NCBI RefSeq assembly: GCF_020882245.1 | Contig: NC_083599.1 | Location: 22,702,865 to 22,766,864, forward strand | Direction of reading: 5' to 3' | Source: Rhopalosiphum padi | Lineage: Eukaryota > Arthropoda > Insecta > Hemiptera > Aphididae | Length of the DNA stretch: 64,000 nucleotides | Shown: in pieces, positions 51,321 through 64,000 of the stretch | Position numbering within the stretch: position 1 is the first letter of the stretch | How the letters are laid out: every line of letters begins with the position of its first letter | Program-made: the position numbers and the translations under genes | The notes under the pieces: model-generated | The model's database searches: none | What the model saw: only the letters and a program-made list of their open reading frames with translations | What the model was told of the DNA's origin: nothing

Positions 51321-54300
51321 CGCCCATTTATATAATATATATATTAAATAACAATTTAATCATTTATACTTTTTGCATTTAATATCGGCTTTACAAATAC
51401 CCGGCTAAACGGCGAATATACGCGGGTATTATAAGGGTACAAATTGAAAAACGTAAGCACTCAGATTAAATAGTCGTTTATCATATTCTCATATTGGTTT
51501 TCATAATCTTGACCTTTGATAAATTGTATGTTATTCTATACAAAGTTTCACGCAAATTAATAGTTAAAAATGACTTGAATTTAAGTGTTCCAATTTATTT
51601 AGATTTATATCGCGCCGATGCATGTACTTACTTGTTTTACGATATCTATTATAATCTTATACTAGAAAAAATGCATTAATCTCAAATTTCTGATGTTTTC
51701 TACTATCAAATTTAATCTAGTTAGTACTAAATACGCATGCTAAAAAAATTGAGAATGGATTTTTAGTTTATTAAATACATACAATACTAATAAGTAATGG
51801 CGTGTATTTATACGTATTATGAATTTGAATGAAAATTCTAACTAAGCAAAATGTATATGAAAAAATAATTATCTATAAAATTAATTAATTTTTTTGTTAA
51901 TCGGAATTCAAATTATGTAGAATATGTTATCAAAGTTTAGACCTGTATTTTATATTTTGATTAAAACCACCCAAAAATGTGTTGTTTGCAATTAACAGAG
52001 TTTAAGACAGGTTAAATTCACTGGCATTATTTTGTTTGTCATGGATAAACATGACTATATATTATAGATGTCTAATTATGATCTTGTAGGTATAAAATAG
52101 GACAATATAGATAATTCTACCAATAAATTATACATCTGTTAAACAACGACATATACGTTTATTTATTGAATGTTTTGAATAAATTGTTTATAGATTAAAC
52201 GACTATGAATAAAATAAATGATAATCAAATATTCAATAACGGTTGAACTGCAGGTGTAAGAAATTATTACAAATACGTAACGCTGTTACATAGTGTATTA
52301 AGTAATTGTATAATATGCACCTGACATAGGGATCATGTCGAAACCAGTATTTTTTTTTTTATTATTAAACAGATTAGTTAAAAAAATTTAAATTTGATTT
52401 TTCACTTAAAAATGATTTATGACTTTTTTGTGTTTCTTTGACCACATTTCATATAATATGTATGAACAAATTTAAACAAATTCATTGTGGTTTAAATTTT
52501 AAATAATTAATAAAATAAATAGTTTTAGTTAATTACCCGAAAGTTATTGTGTATTCATACAATTGATCATCTCTTTAAAATGCCTTCCGTATATACCCAC
52601 TTTCCAATTTATAGAGTGACTTTATAAAACGGTTGAAGCGGTTTTTGTATTGTAAAAGTGTTAAAAAAAAAATTACATACACGAATGGCTTCCTGCTTAC
52701 TCTGTGTAGAATTTCTATAAAAGAGACCATCCTTTTGTTTTTTATCTATAAATATTATGTTTATATGTATTATTTATTTATAATACAAATACGTACATTA
52801 TTCCAACAACAATAAACTGTGTCGCTCGTATGACAGCAGCGACCCTAAGGGGTATGCACGCATGGGGGCGCACGCCTCGTGTGCGTAAAACTGGGTTAAA
52901 AAATATCGATTTTTACTACGCTGTACGGTTGTGCTTTCTCAGGGGAATTTGAAACACTTTGAACTTTCTCGTATAGTTTATAGGAAGAGGGCTAAGAATA
53001 AGATGATATTTATAGCAACGAATGTAGTGTGTGTGATTTTTTTTAACTATCATCATCATATTTTTGAGTGCATAGACGGCCAACTTATAACTGAATTATT
53101 TGTATTTAACTATAACATTAATATAAAGGGACTACTATTATATAGGTATACGATATATCTAGTTAATATATAGGTACTGTTCTATGTAGTATAGACCACA
53201 TTAAAACCTAATTAAAGCTTGAGGTTCGATACCCATAGATACAAAAGTAATTTATATTTCAAGATAGAGGAAGAGAATCAAAGAGATGGAGAGGTTGCTT
53301 CTATTGACTAATTATAATATATCTATAGCTATTGAACTAGAACTTGAGGCGTTTGTTGGTTAGGTTAGATAGAATGCAAAAGTGATTAATAAGACCATGG
53401 ATTTTTACGCAAATACATAATGTTAATGAATACCGATAGATTCTTGATTTTTATTAGAAATAAGCTCGTTTCATAACAATTAACAATTCGAATGAGATAA
53501 AATGATTTTTTATCTTACATATTTTCACATATTTTGAAGTAAATATATACTTTTTAAAAATATTTTTTTTTGATAAATACTTAATATATCGTATTTTTAT
53601 ATTCGCCTATTTACAAACGTCATTTTGCCAAAAATCATTTATTCTGTGAGAAATATGTTCAATTAATCATAAATTGTAAAATAAAATAACGTAATAAATA
53701 ATATAATATATAACCAATGTGTAGATAACGAAAATTTATATGACTTTATTTTTTATACAGTCAAGTATTTTAGTGGCTAAACGTTCTCTTTCGTTCTTTT
53801 ATGATATTTTATTTAGTGCTTTCTTTTGTATAGTTACAGTTTTAAAAATTAGTGTTGAATACAAATATGCTGGTTAAGTATTTCACTTTTTTTCTTTTTT
53901 TCTTTTTTTAATACATCAAAACTCGCGTCTTAGTGATTATTAATCAGTTAAAAAGCTCAAGAAATGTTACATTATATAACATTATAAAATTCAAATATAT
54001 ATATTACATAACTACTCACTTGATAAGTTAAATTTTTGTATTGTATTATGTTTGCACTCGTACATCTCAAAAAAATACACAAAATATATTTATTAAATTA
54101 TTTAAAACAGTAATTAGTTCAGTAATGATTTTTTTTTTTATTAATAAACTAGAGTACATGAACTGTGATTGCTTAACAATTATATGTATATATAAACAGA
54201 AAAATTTATTACACTTTAAGAGTTAAATGATAAAATATAGATAATCAAGTATGTAAAATAATACGAAATAGTGATAAAATAATATATCATAGTTATCAAA

Positions 54301-55504
54301 TACCTAATAATATTGAAACATTATTTTATTATATCTTTAAATTAATTGTGCACTTATAGTTATGTTTAGTATTAATAGATAATAGCAGTATAAGTTAATA
54401 GTACTTTAAAACAACATTCTTTTAGTCTTCACAAGACACAAATCCATACGTATTTTAAATGATTTTGTTGAGGCAAATTCAATCAGTTTTGGTTTCAATT
54501 TAATCTGCATGTCAAATATTTTCAATAAAATAGTTTAACTAAAATTTATATAAGCAAACATAGTCTCAAATTTTAACTTGACCCGATCAATATTAACTCA
54601 ATCTGATATTACCATGTATGATACATAATATATACAAAGATAGGATCTCATTGTATTCAAGTGTATTTGAAGAGCATACTTGTTAGTTATTACCAAAGTG
54701 GTTATATACAATTAAGGGCGTGGTATTCTTAACACCGTTAGTTATTGCAATGATAATAAAAAAAAAGAACTAATATTGAAATTAATTGCATATAAATAAA
54801 CTTAATTTTAAAATTTGATAAACCGTGGGTTGAAAATTATATTTTTTTCCTCCAGTAAACTTGCTTAAAATTTCAACCTCAATATATTTTTTAGTAAGAA
54901 AGTAAAACTAGTTGACGCTTTGAAAAGTCAAATGTAAACAATACAATTAACATTATTAAGAATTAACAGCATTAAAATTTTTTCACTCTTACATTTAAAA
55001 TTATTTTTACTCATAATATAAAATTTCGTTACAATTTTGTTTTTAATATTATATTTGTTTGCGGTAAATGTTATAAATTTATATTAGATACTTATATCTA
55101 TCATAGTAAGATTTGTAATTTATCATTAATATTTTATTTATCAAATTTTCCGTATTAATTTCGATTAAAACGTTAATTTTTTTTTTCATAGGCTAACAAC
55201 TTAACCACTTAACGTAGTGGTTTAAACATTTTTTTCTTCTGTACTTACTAATAAAAATTCAAACTATATAATATACTTCCGGCACCAGAAACGTAATTAT
55301 GCCAGTCCTAATTTATAAAATATAAAATTGAATTGAATTTAAAGTGTAAAAGGGCAAATACTTAAGTCTTAAACTGTCATCGTTTAATTGTAGGTATACA
55401 TCAGTGTTATCGTATAATACTCGTATGTAACTAGATTTTTAAAAGTTGGAGAAATTATAGTTTTTAAACTAAAAAAACAAAAGTTTAATATTATATAATA
55501 GTAT

Positions 55505-57075
55505 TTTAGATTCCGAGCGGAGCAGTATAAACACAAAAATTCTTTGGCAGTAAATTGGATCTGGTTTCTATCAAGGAAGGGGAACTTTCGATAAAATTGA
55601 TATTATTTTAATTTTATAATTTAAGAAAAAAAGTAACCATAGATACTCGACATTTTTACCAAATGTTTAGCATTTTTTATATATATAATATTTTGTTTTT
55701 TTTTTTTAGTTTTATTTTATTTTAATTTTTTTTTTTGTATAAATGTTGACAAAAAATATTATTCAAGGTCAAAAAGATTGAAAATTTAGCAAAAACGTCC
55801 TCATAAAATGTTTATACTTAAAAAAGAAAATTGAGTGCAGTTCTAATAATTTTTTATCTTCGTTTAAAATTAATATGTTGATGAAATTCATCGAAATTGC
55901 AAATTATTTTGTAGTGAAGAATTCATAAATTATTAAAAACTGAAAATTGAATTACATTTTCAACATAACTCTTGCTTACAATAGTTATACAAATTAATAA
56001 TGTGCCATTCTACAAATATTGTATTCAAGCGTCCAAATTATGTTAATAAAATTGGACATTCTTGTGAAAATAACGATATATTTTTGTCATTTATTTGTTT
56101 TCGAAAATTATAAGATTTTGTTATTAGAATCGTTTATTATAGCTACTCAATTTGAAATTTCGAAATTTTTTTAATGTAAAAATAATAAAAACATAAGGTT
56201 TTAATCAAAAATCTTGAAAATTAAATACAAGAACCTACAAATATTTTTCTTATTTCGATTTAAAAATATTAAAAATATATTTGTAAGATTTTTTATATAC
56301 GCTTGAAGTTTAAACTTAGAAAAAAATTGTAAAATTCACAAAAATTACAAATTATAATTTATTTAAAAATGTATAACATATTCTATTTTATAGCTAAGGC
56401 ATGAAATTTAATACAGGTTCCTCATACATTCTTACCAACAACTTTTTATTTAAAAAATATTGTATCAACATTTTTTCTATACACATTTGAAAGGGATCGC
56501 GGATAATTCACCGCGTGATAATTCACCGTGCGACTATTCACCGTCAACATTTCACCGTATTTACAATTCACCGCATGTATAATTCACCGCGGTTACAATT
56601 CGTCGTGGATAAAATAAAATATTAGTAAATAATAACATAATAGTATAATTATTGTTCATGTAATTAAAAATTATAAATAAGTTTATGCAAATACATTTAC
56701 ATACTGTTCAAAAAAAATTAAATAATATTATAATAAATTACTATCTACATAAATAATCAAACATTTAACTGAAAATGTTGGGCTATGCTTCTTAAGTAAT
56801 CTTCTGTTATTCTATTATGATAGTCATCACACACATTTAGGATACTGTGTTTAAACATTTTACATTATCAAAGAAATAACTGCGATGAATTGTACGCGCG
56901 GTGAATTAATTACGGTGAAATATCCGGATACCATTTGAGAGTAAAGTTTCGATGAAATTGGATATTTAAATTAAGAATAACGATTTTAGTTATCTTGTTG
57001 TAATTTAAAAATATTTTTCATGTAAAATTAAATTTTTAAGTAGCTATTTTATTATATTTTACACAATGATATTTT
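55505..57075 (+). repeat. Family-A repeat copy, interrupted by a motif-array MITE
   Basis: Head TTTTAGATTCCGAGCGGAGC at about 55505. The body has AATACAAGAACCTAC, TTTTATATACGCTTGAAGTT and further modules, and resumes after 56940 (GATTTTAGTTATCTTGTTGTAATTT). Confidence 0.6.
56493..56932. mobile_element. 440-bp MITE with a regular ATTCACCG array
   Basis: The ends are imperfect inverted repeats (left GGGATCGCGGATAATTCACC; right end, reverse-complemented, GGTATCCGGATATTTCACC). Flanks ATTTGAAA (56485-56492) and ATTTGAGA (56933-56940) form an 8-bp duplication with one mismatch. From 56505 seven TTCACCG-type motifs follow at 15-16-bp spacing (about 56505, 56521, 56536, 56551, 56566, 56582, and a degenerate one near 56598). 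The right end carries three inverted copies (about 56885 degenerate, 56899, 56913). No ORF. It lies inside a family-A copy and is therefore younger. Confidence 0.8.
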
Positions 57076-57790
57076 TTGAATATTTGGATTAGATTTTAGT
57101 TATTGTCGATTTATTCCATGAATGGCATGATCCCGTATTTAAACTGTTCTACGGTCGTAAGTCGGTATTAACTCAAAAATTGGTAGTTACTAGCAATAAT
57201 ATAATATTCAACTATTAAAATATCTAGCTAATATTAAAATAAGTTCTATATTTTTGTCAAAAATTAATTCAATGCTTCATGTCTAAGATCAAACTAAATT
57301 ACCAATTGATACTATAATATGGTGATTATCACCATGTAATATTAATGTAATGTAAATATACATTTAATAAAATAAACTATTATTGTAATAACCATCTAAG
57401 AAAAGTTTACTGGATAAAACCAATATTAGTAAAAAGTACGTTAATTTACCTTGCCGCTGAAATTTACCAAGTAAATTCACTGAGCTCTCATCTCTACTTT
57501 TTTTTTTATCATCGTTGACTGATAATAACTAATATTGTGACATTATAATTTATTAATTCAAAGCATAACAGAATAATAGTATATTTAAATACGGTTATAT
57601 ATTATAATCATTATACATACAAATTGATATGGCAATATTGATATAATTGAAGGCAATTATGTCAGTCATCGGTTCAAAAAAAAAAAAACCATCTATCTAT
57701 CAGTTATAACGATAGGCGATAATACTTTTAGTTATCGATATCCGCTCCTATAGCAATTGGCAATTGCGCTCACCGCAAAGAATATAATAT

Positions 57791-58420
57791 TTTAAATTTT
57801 GAGTGGAACGATGGATGTATTGATTTTACAATGCCTAATGTGTTTTTTTTTTGTGGACGAGAGTTGTCAATAATTCGTTTTGATTTTCGAAAATAGGGGT
57901 AATTAATATAGGATACAAAATTGGATCTAGTTTTTACTTTAAAGAGATCAAACTTTAAAATTCCCGGTACTTATTTTTATAATCGTGAAAAACAAACAAA
58001 AAATAAAAGAAAAATAGGAAGTTTCGACAACATTTTTTTTTATGTAACTTGAAAACGAATAACCGTAGAAACTTGAAATTCTCACCAAATATTTATATTA
58101 TAGTTTTATTTTCATACAACATTTTTTAAGAATATTTCGACAATTTTCGAGATATTTATAATCATAAGAAATTTTTTTTAAATGTCAATTTAAAATTATT
58201 TGACTTGTAGAAATGCTTGAAAATTTAATACAAGGTTTTATATTAGTTTTTGAATGATTCTATATATTAAAAATAAAATTTATCAGAAATCCAATTTAAT
58301 TTTTTATGAGGATTTCAATTTTAAATATTTACCACGTTGTTCACGAAAATGTTTCGACATTCATCCATAAAATAATTATTTCTCTTTAATCAATTTTTAA
58401 TATATTATTGTATTAAATAA
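57791..58420 (+). repeat. Family-A repeat copy, head and body
   Basis: Head TTTTGAGTGGAACGATGGATG, then GTATTGATTTTACAATG; body CCGTAGAAACTTGAAATTCTC, AATACAAGGTTTTATATTAG, TTTTTATGAGGATTTCAAT. Confidence 0.6.
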
Positions 58421-59474
58421 GAAGAATAAAAAAAATAGTTCCCATTTACCTACCTTTTTGTTTAATTTATTATGTTTTTTTTTCATTATGCTTAAAATTA
58501 AATTAATATATTTTTAACTTGATAACATTTTGTCAAAAAATGTTATAAATATATATTTAAGCATTATGTTTATCTTGTTTCTTTTCATATTATATAGTTT
58601 ATATCATCTAGTTGTATTAAGTGTATTTACATCAATCATGTTGTTATACGACACGCTCTAAAGGAGTTTTTATTTTGTATCCTTTCATTGACGAAGATAC
58701 TATATTATGAGTTATGACGTAGATATAGGTATATTATTATAAGTAAATGTATACGATATACGGATATATTATGTTGATTATTATTCTATAAACTACCTGT
58801 GACCAGAATACTCTAAGCTTCTATGCTCTATGCTGTTCCCTGTAGATGGATTGGAGCTTAATATATGGGGTTAAATATAACCTTATAGTATTTTATTGAA
58901 GAATAATAAATTTTAAAATTTGAAGTCAATATAAATGAAAACATTATACTTATTAATGAACCTTGTCAAACACGGTGGAATAAATTGATCGTGGGACTAT
59001 ATATTAATAATATGTATAATTACTATAAACACGCGTATTGCATATTTGTATTAACATATTAATATTATATACCACGGTATAATATACTTATATAGGTACT
59101 CTTATCATAACTAACTCGCGTGCCCATCCGCGTGTAAAATTATTACTATAATAGTAGCGGTGCAGTGGTCTCATATTACTATTTACTAATTATTATTATT
59201 ACATCTACTGAATATATACTATAATATATTAACAAAGTTATTATACTCTAATAAGCAAACTTTTAAAGTATTCAAGTAAAAGTATTTAAGTGATTTTACA
59301 GTTTATTTAGAATACTTTTGAAATGAATTCATCAAAATATTCGACATATATTATTTTATATCTACGTATTTTAAATTCAAATACTTTGGCGTCTCTGTTT
59401 GGGTTATTAATATTATATTTTTTATACTCTGAAATAAAATCATTGGACATTTTTCATTTTATATTTGTTACACC

Positions 59475-59632
59475 TTATGCCTGGTTAAAAAAAAAACCAA
59501 TTGATTAAATTAATGGTTCACTAAAATTTAATGGACCGATTGTGTACTACTAAATCAAGTTTATTATAAGGCCATTCATTTATTAATGATTCATTAAATC
59601 TTTAGTGATTGTTTATGCAACCCAGCACTAGG
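59475..59632. mobile_element. Possible short MITE with GGTT...AACCCAGCACTAG end
   Basis: The right end TTGTTTATGCAACCCAGCAC is partly mirrored on the left by CTTATGCCTGGTTA..., and both sides carry ATTAAATTAATGG / CATTTATTAATG words. No clear target duplication, so boundaries are provisional. Confidence 0.3.
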
Positions 59633-59784
59633 CTCCTAAAATAAACTTAAACACCGTTGTTAATTATTTTACGTGTGTATATTGTATATATAATATTATA
59701 TTCTAAGAAAGGAATATTTAAATAAATTAACGCGAACATAATTCTTCATTACTCGTATTTTTCATAATTATTCGCTCAGTTAGA

Positions 59785-60055
59785 AAGCTTAAAAATTTAA
59801 TATAAGGTTCCTCAGAAATTTTTATTAAAGCTATTTAAAAATAATAATGATACATAGACATGTTTTTTTAAATAAAAATTTCAAGTTAAGAATTATTATT
59901 AAATGTTCAATTTTATATCTAAAACTTGAAAATTTATAATACCTAAATTAAAAAAAATATATATTATGAATTATACTGAAGTAGGCTCATAAACCGCCTC
60001 CACTTAGAATCACTTTTCGTATTCAATGAACTTAAATTTAACTATATTACACTGC
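59785..60055 (+). repeat. Family-A tail fragment
   Basis: TTAAAAATTTAATATAAGGT, then CCTCAGAAATTTTT, and CCTCCACTTAGAATCACTTT with the tail TCGTATTCAATGAACTTAAA. Possibly the displaced tail of the copy at 57791. Confidence 0.5.
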
Positions 60056-60769
60056 TTATCTATATTTTTTATATTATATTATTAATATGTAAATTATTTT
60101 GTTATAATGTAAATTAAATAATAATAATATAGGAAAACATTAATATCAACATTTTTGAAAATATCAAACAAACTTAGAATATTGACATCATAAATGTATT
60201 AAGGTATCAAAAATACCAAAATATCGATTTTATCGAAATAATATTAGCTCTTAAAACATCAGTTTAACAATATTTTCAGTTTACTAACTCATACCGGTAT
60301 AAATATCATAACAAAATATCGATATAAAGAAAATACCCCTTATGTACCTATATGTATACGGTATGCTGTATGCTACTGCAGCAGCTATATATAGTTCGAG
60401 GCTTACAGTATATTTTTAACGAGTCAGCTTTGAGTTAAAACATCAAAGAAAAAAATAATTTGTATTAATAATAAACTGAAAAAAGTATATTTGAATAGTA
60501 TTTGTATTACCATAAATACTTACAAAATATATTTTGTATTTGTTCTTTGTACTTTTGTCAATAATTATTTAACATATTGACAAAAATATTTAAAGTAATC
60601 TTTAAGTACTTTTTGAGTTGATGCATTTCTATTTGTATTTAAATACAAATGAAAAGTATCTTTTTACAAGATACGCATTAATAACCAGTAGTTATCTACT
60701 TGCGTGTCTGTAACATCATTACGCTCGTGTTGTTTTATTATCATGATATTTATTATACGTGTTTTACAG

Positions 60770-60932
60770 ATCTAATGGAACCCGCAGCAGCTGACCCAGA
60801 CCCATTAAGCCTAGATTTGAGCCACTTGAGTGCCGAGGAGCGTGCACTGATCCAGAACGTTATGGCCAAGGCGAAGAACATGGACGCTACCGAACCTACA
60901 CCGGTGGCGCCGACGCATTCAACGATGACCAG
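60770..60932 (+). CDS. Fife: Second coding exon of the Piccolo/RIM-type active-zone protein (Fife-like), partial
   Basis: Acceptor TGTTTTACAG|AT, donor ACCAG|GTAACA. The first two bases complete the asparagine codon started in the exon ending at 32178, and the exon ends in phase 2. It encodes an acidic lead-in then DLSHLSAEERALIQNVMAKA, the amphipathic helix found at the N-terminus of RIM, Piccolo and relatives (DLS-L-EEER-I--VM). In RIM the equivalent helix contacts Rab3 and precedes a zinc finger. The zinc-finger exon should lie to the right but is not recognisable before 64000. The ATG at 60775 is not needed as a start because the upstream exon joins in frame, though an alternative transcript could use it. 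Confidence 0.85.
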
Positions 60933-62579
60933 GTAACAAAAAAAAATAGGTTTAACGGCACTTTGGGCGTACATTTTCTTTTTTTGTTATAAAACGAGGT
61001 GGATTATGGTTAAATAATAATATGTGAATGTAAGTGACCAACTTAATAGTGCAGTCTTTACAATAATATTGACTTTAAGTCTGGAATTCGTTTGATCCTT
61101 ATTGTTTGGGTACCACTATTCTTATTGTAGTTGTTTGCTATCTATTATAGTAAATTATTAGAAACACTATTCAAATGAATCATCTAGAATTTGTTTTTAT
61201 TTACATACTTTATACCTAGGTTTTCCTTATAATAAATTAATAAGTAACACCTCGCTATATAGAATTTTAGAATTTATTTAAACTTCAGAAATTACACACG
61301 TACACCAAAATATCTGTTGAAAATATTAAATACAAAATACCCTTGAATTAAACATCGTGTAGATATTATTTTGTTTTGTAAAATACTAAAATTTATTAAA
61401 TTTTTGATCCAGGTAATTTAATATGAATTCATATTTTAGTTAAATGTATATTATATTTTGTACAAAATAGTTTTGTATTTTTTTGTTTTCCTGTTGTATT
61501 TAATAATTTCTATGGTAATAAAACAAAGAAAATAGAAAAAAGATAGTGATGACTGATGAGTATTGAATTCTAAAAGCCATTTTTGATTAAACATCTGTTG
61601 GGCCAACGGAGCGAATATGAATTGAATTCTATTATTATTCTACTGTATAATATGTTCTTATAAATATCAAATACGTAGGTTCGTTTTATTTGTATTTAAT
61701 TTTACAAAATAGATTATTGATTATTTGTAGCCATGTAGTTAAGTAATAAAATTAATTTTAAATATTTATCATCATTTAATTTAATTAAAGACTTTTACAC
61801 AAGTTGTTTAAAGTGTTTTATCCTTATAGGAGCCATAAGACATGAATTATATTTGAAATATTTAAATATATTGTGATATAAAGTGCAAGAACACTATGTT
61901 TTTCCCATTATTGTTATGAAATACAAAATGCAAAGAGGACCATTGTATACTTATTAGTTATTACTATTATTTATATTTTTAATTATAAAGTAGATATATT
62001 GTGTCAATAAATGTGTGAAAATAAGGCATATTATGGTAAATTTTACCTAGGTAAAATATTGAATAGGTGGGACTGGAGAAATGTACGTTAATATCTACCC
62101 AAACCTTACATAATTAATCGGAATAACACCAACTATGTCCAAGATTGTTGGCCAGTTAATTTTTATTAACTGCTTAAATTTTGGTAATAACATTAATAAT
62201 ACACACATACGTTTAAATATATCGTTTAATACAATCCCAAAGTCTTCATATCAATAATTTATAAGTAGGTAATACAGATCTAAAGTCTGCATAATAGCAA
62301 TACACTCATATTATTATTATGTCATAAGTTATTATCGTGGAAAAATGTTTGAAAATAGGGCATTTTTGATGGAGCCATCATTATTGTTTTCGGAAAACAA
62401 TCAGTCGCCTATATAATAATGTTATTATCTTAGAATGGTTTCCCACTTAGCCCGATATACATATTATTATTCGTATCTAGATTGCTTACTTTTAACCGTT
62501 AATACCGTGGTGCATACCAACTCACTGTTGGAATTTTGTATACTATAATAATATTATACTATATTATTTTAATGTTTAC
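60933..62579 (+). other. Second coding intron (left part) of the active-zone gene
   Basis: AT-rich sequence with no exon or bounded repeat recognised. Confidence 0.45.
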
Positions 62580-62900
62580 GATCGCGCACACTGCAATCAT
62601 GCGCAAACAAGACGTGGTATTTTTCTATCGGCAGTTTTCGAGAAATGGCGACTGCGCGTCGTGCGACAGAACTAATTGCATTGTCGCAGCCACCGCGTTT
62701 TGAAAACGAATTACGACTAAAACACTTATAATTGTTGTTTTACGACAGCTTCGAGTGGCTGCTAATTTTTTGCCGAATAGGTAGTAATATTTGTTTGCAC
62801 GTTTGTTTATTTAAACGTTTCGTAGAAAACGAAATTAAGCGCTACAATAGGACCGCCTGCTGACGGTTTAATCAATAATAAACAGTACTTAAAGTAATAC
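62580..62900 (+). promoter_or_regulatory. GC-richer island with a 28-codon ORF; possible internal promoter
   Basis: CpG-bearing words are concentrated here (GATCGCGCACACTGC, GCGACTGCGCGTCGTGCGAC, CAGCCACCGCG). An ATG at 62645 opens 28 codons (MATARRATELIALSQPPRFE...) ending in TAA; it lacks a donor. Position downstream of exon 2 would suit an alternative promoter or leader of a shorter isoform. Function is unproven. Confidence 0.25.
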
Positions 62901-63633
62901 AGTATAGCGATAAACAATACTAAAAAAAAACAAAAAAAAAAAAACACAACTATATTTTATGTGTTTTATTCGATTACCTACATATTACCTTAAGGGGTGT
63001 GCCTGCCTATACATACAAGTGGTATTTCTTTACGATCGTCAAACGCGTGCAGATATAATGAAAGCTTTGCACCTGAATAGTATTTTACTCTTTATTTTGG
63101 CTGTTATTTTGTATTATTTTTTACTGTTTATGGCGATGGATGTATTTAGTTGTTCATAAAACGGAGTAAAAAATTTAAAACATACGTTTGGCTGTACATA
63201 ACTGTATTATTGTATACTGATTCGGGTTAATATAGGTTAAACATAGTTTAAGAAAACATATAATTTTGAAACCTATGTAGGTATAAAATTATATAGCTAT
63301 GTAAGACGTTTCTTAGAATATTATTTAATTTCATAAAATTATATTGTATATTTTTAGACGATACTACTGCTAATTGTTAAAATGTGTCAAAAACGAGAAG
63401 CATTTTATAATTACAATACCAAAAATTATTATTAAAAAACTTAATAACCACTAAATCAAGCTATATTTTTAATACATAAAAAATTACACATTATCACATG
63501 CTATTTGTAAAGTAAAAATAGTCGGGTTTCGGCCAATTCTGGTTAACGAGTATGATTTATTCTATAATTATAATTATAATAAGTGTTTGAAATGATTTTT
63601 GGAAGCGCGCAATGGAACGAAGATTTTCTAAGA

Positions 63634-64000
63634 TTTTAGATTCTGAGCAGAGCAATATATGTATACTGTATAGATTTTTCAATGATGTGTATACTGTATA
63701 TTATTTTTGTGTGTTTATATACAGTAGTCAAAAAATGCTCTATTTTCAATATTCAGGATAGTTTCTGATAGCAAATAGTATCTAGTTTGTACTTTATAGT
63801 AGTATTAATAATAAATTAAAATAAATTATTGCACATAATTTGCAATATAAAAAACATTACATGAAATATACTTGGTGATAAAGATTGATAAACCGTCTCC
63901 CCTCAGAATCTTTTTTTCTGTATAATGATATATTATTGAATTCAAATTTAACACATCCATCACAGTGACCCACTCGATACCTACTGTATAGCAGTGTGGT
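63634..64000 (+). repeat. Short family-A copy running to the window edge
   Basis: The head TTTTAGATTCTGAGCAGAGC and tail CCCCTCAGAATC, then AAATTTAACACATCCATCAC and CAGTGACCCACTCG, are only about 270 bp apart, so most of the internal modules are missing. The terminal CTACTGTATAGCAGTG resembles the ends at 26570 and 27080. Confidence 0.65.

Noticed and set aside
53215..53245. tRNA-like T-arm (GAGGTTCGATACCC)
   Set aside because: No matching acceptor stem, D arm or anticodon arm can be placed around it.
56493..56600. CRISPR-like array
   Set aside because: The units are 15-16 bp with nearly no spacer, in a eukaryotic MITE with inverted ends and a target duplication.

Overview
The window looks like a strongly AT-rich insect nuclear genome, most likely an aphid or close hemipteran relative. 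This is inferred from long introns, canonical GT/AG junctions, many short MITE-type repeats, a very recurrent TAGGTAC/GTACCTA word, and one recognisable synaptic gene. I see no prokaryotic operons, CRISPR array, rRNA or convincing tRNA. Most open reading frames of 60-90 codons here are chance or shadow frames.

Layout. (1) 1-4.3 kb holds a complete-looking small minus-strand gene. Five coding exons splice in phase into a 207-residue, charged, probably nuclear protein that I do not recognise; a GC-richer stretch at 4.06-4.3 kb is its likely promoter side. (2) 4.3-30 kb is repeat-dominated. It holds a high-copy internally reiterated family ('family A'), a second inverted-repeat family ('family B'), three small hAT-type MITEs with 8-bp target duplications, a 543-bp MITE full of GGCGTAAACGCC-like near-palindromes, a 90-bp-arm hairpin, a large fold-back element, a truncated pogo/Tigger transposon with a transposase C-terminus, and a 387-bp sequence present twice at about 98% identity. 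Inside this repeat belt, minus-strand exons at 21.6-23.5 kb look like an unrecognised or decaying gene. (3) 30.7-31.56 kb is a CpG-rich promoter and 5' leader. It leads into a plus-strand glutamine-rich first coding exon (31563-32178), then a 28.6-kb intron, then a second coding exon (60770-60932). The two exons join in phase and encode the N-terminus of a Piccolo/RIM-type presynaptic active-zone protein, best matching Fife. The gene continues beyond the right edge. (4) The long intron holds a 53-unit CA microsatellite, a complete pogo-type MITE, a MITE carrying a regular 15-16-bp array of ATTCACCG motifs, and several GC-richer islands that could be regulatory.

The two supported genes have no obvious functional link. 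What connects the window is its transposon layer: nested insertions give a relative age order, and the pogo MITE shares terminal repeats with the transposase-bearing remnant. I found no clear new multi-gene system. The most unusual items are the two motif-array MITEs, the long hairpin, and the unrecognised spliced minus-strand genes.
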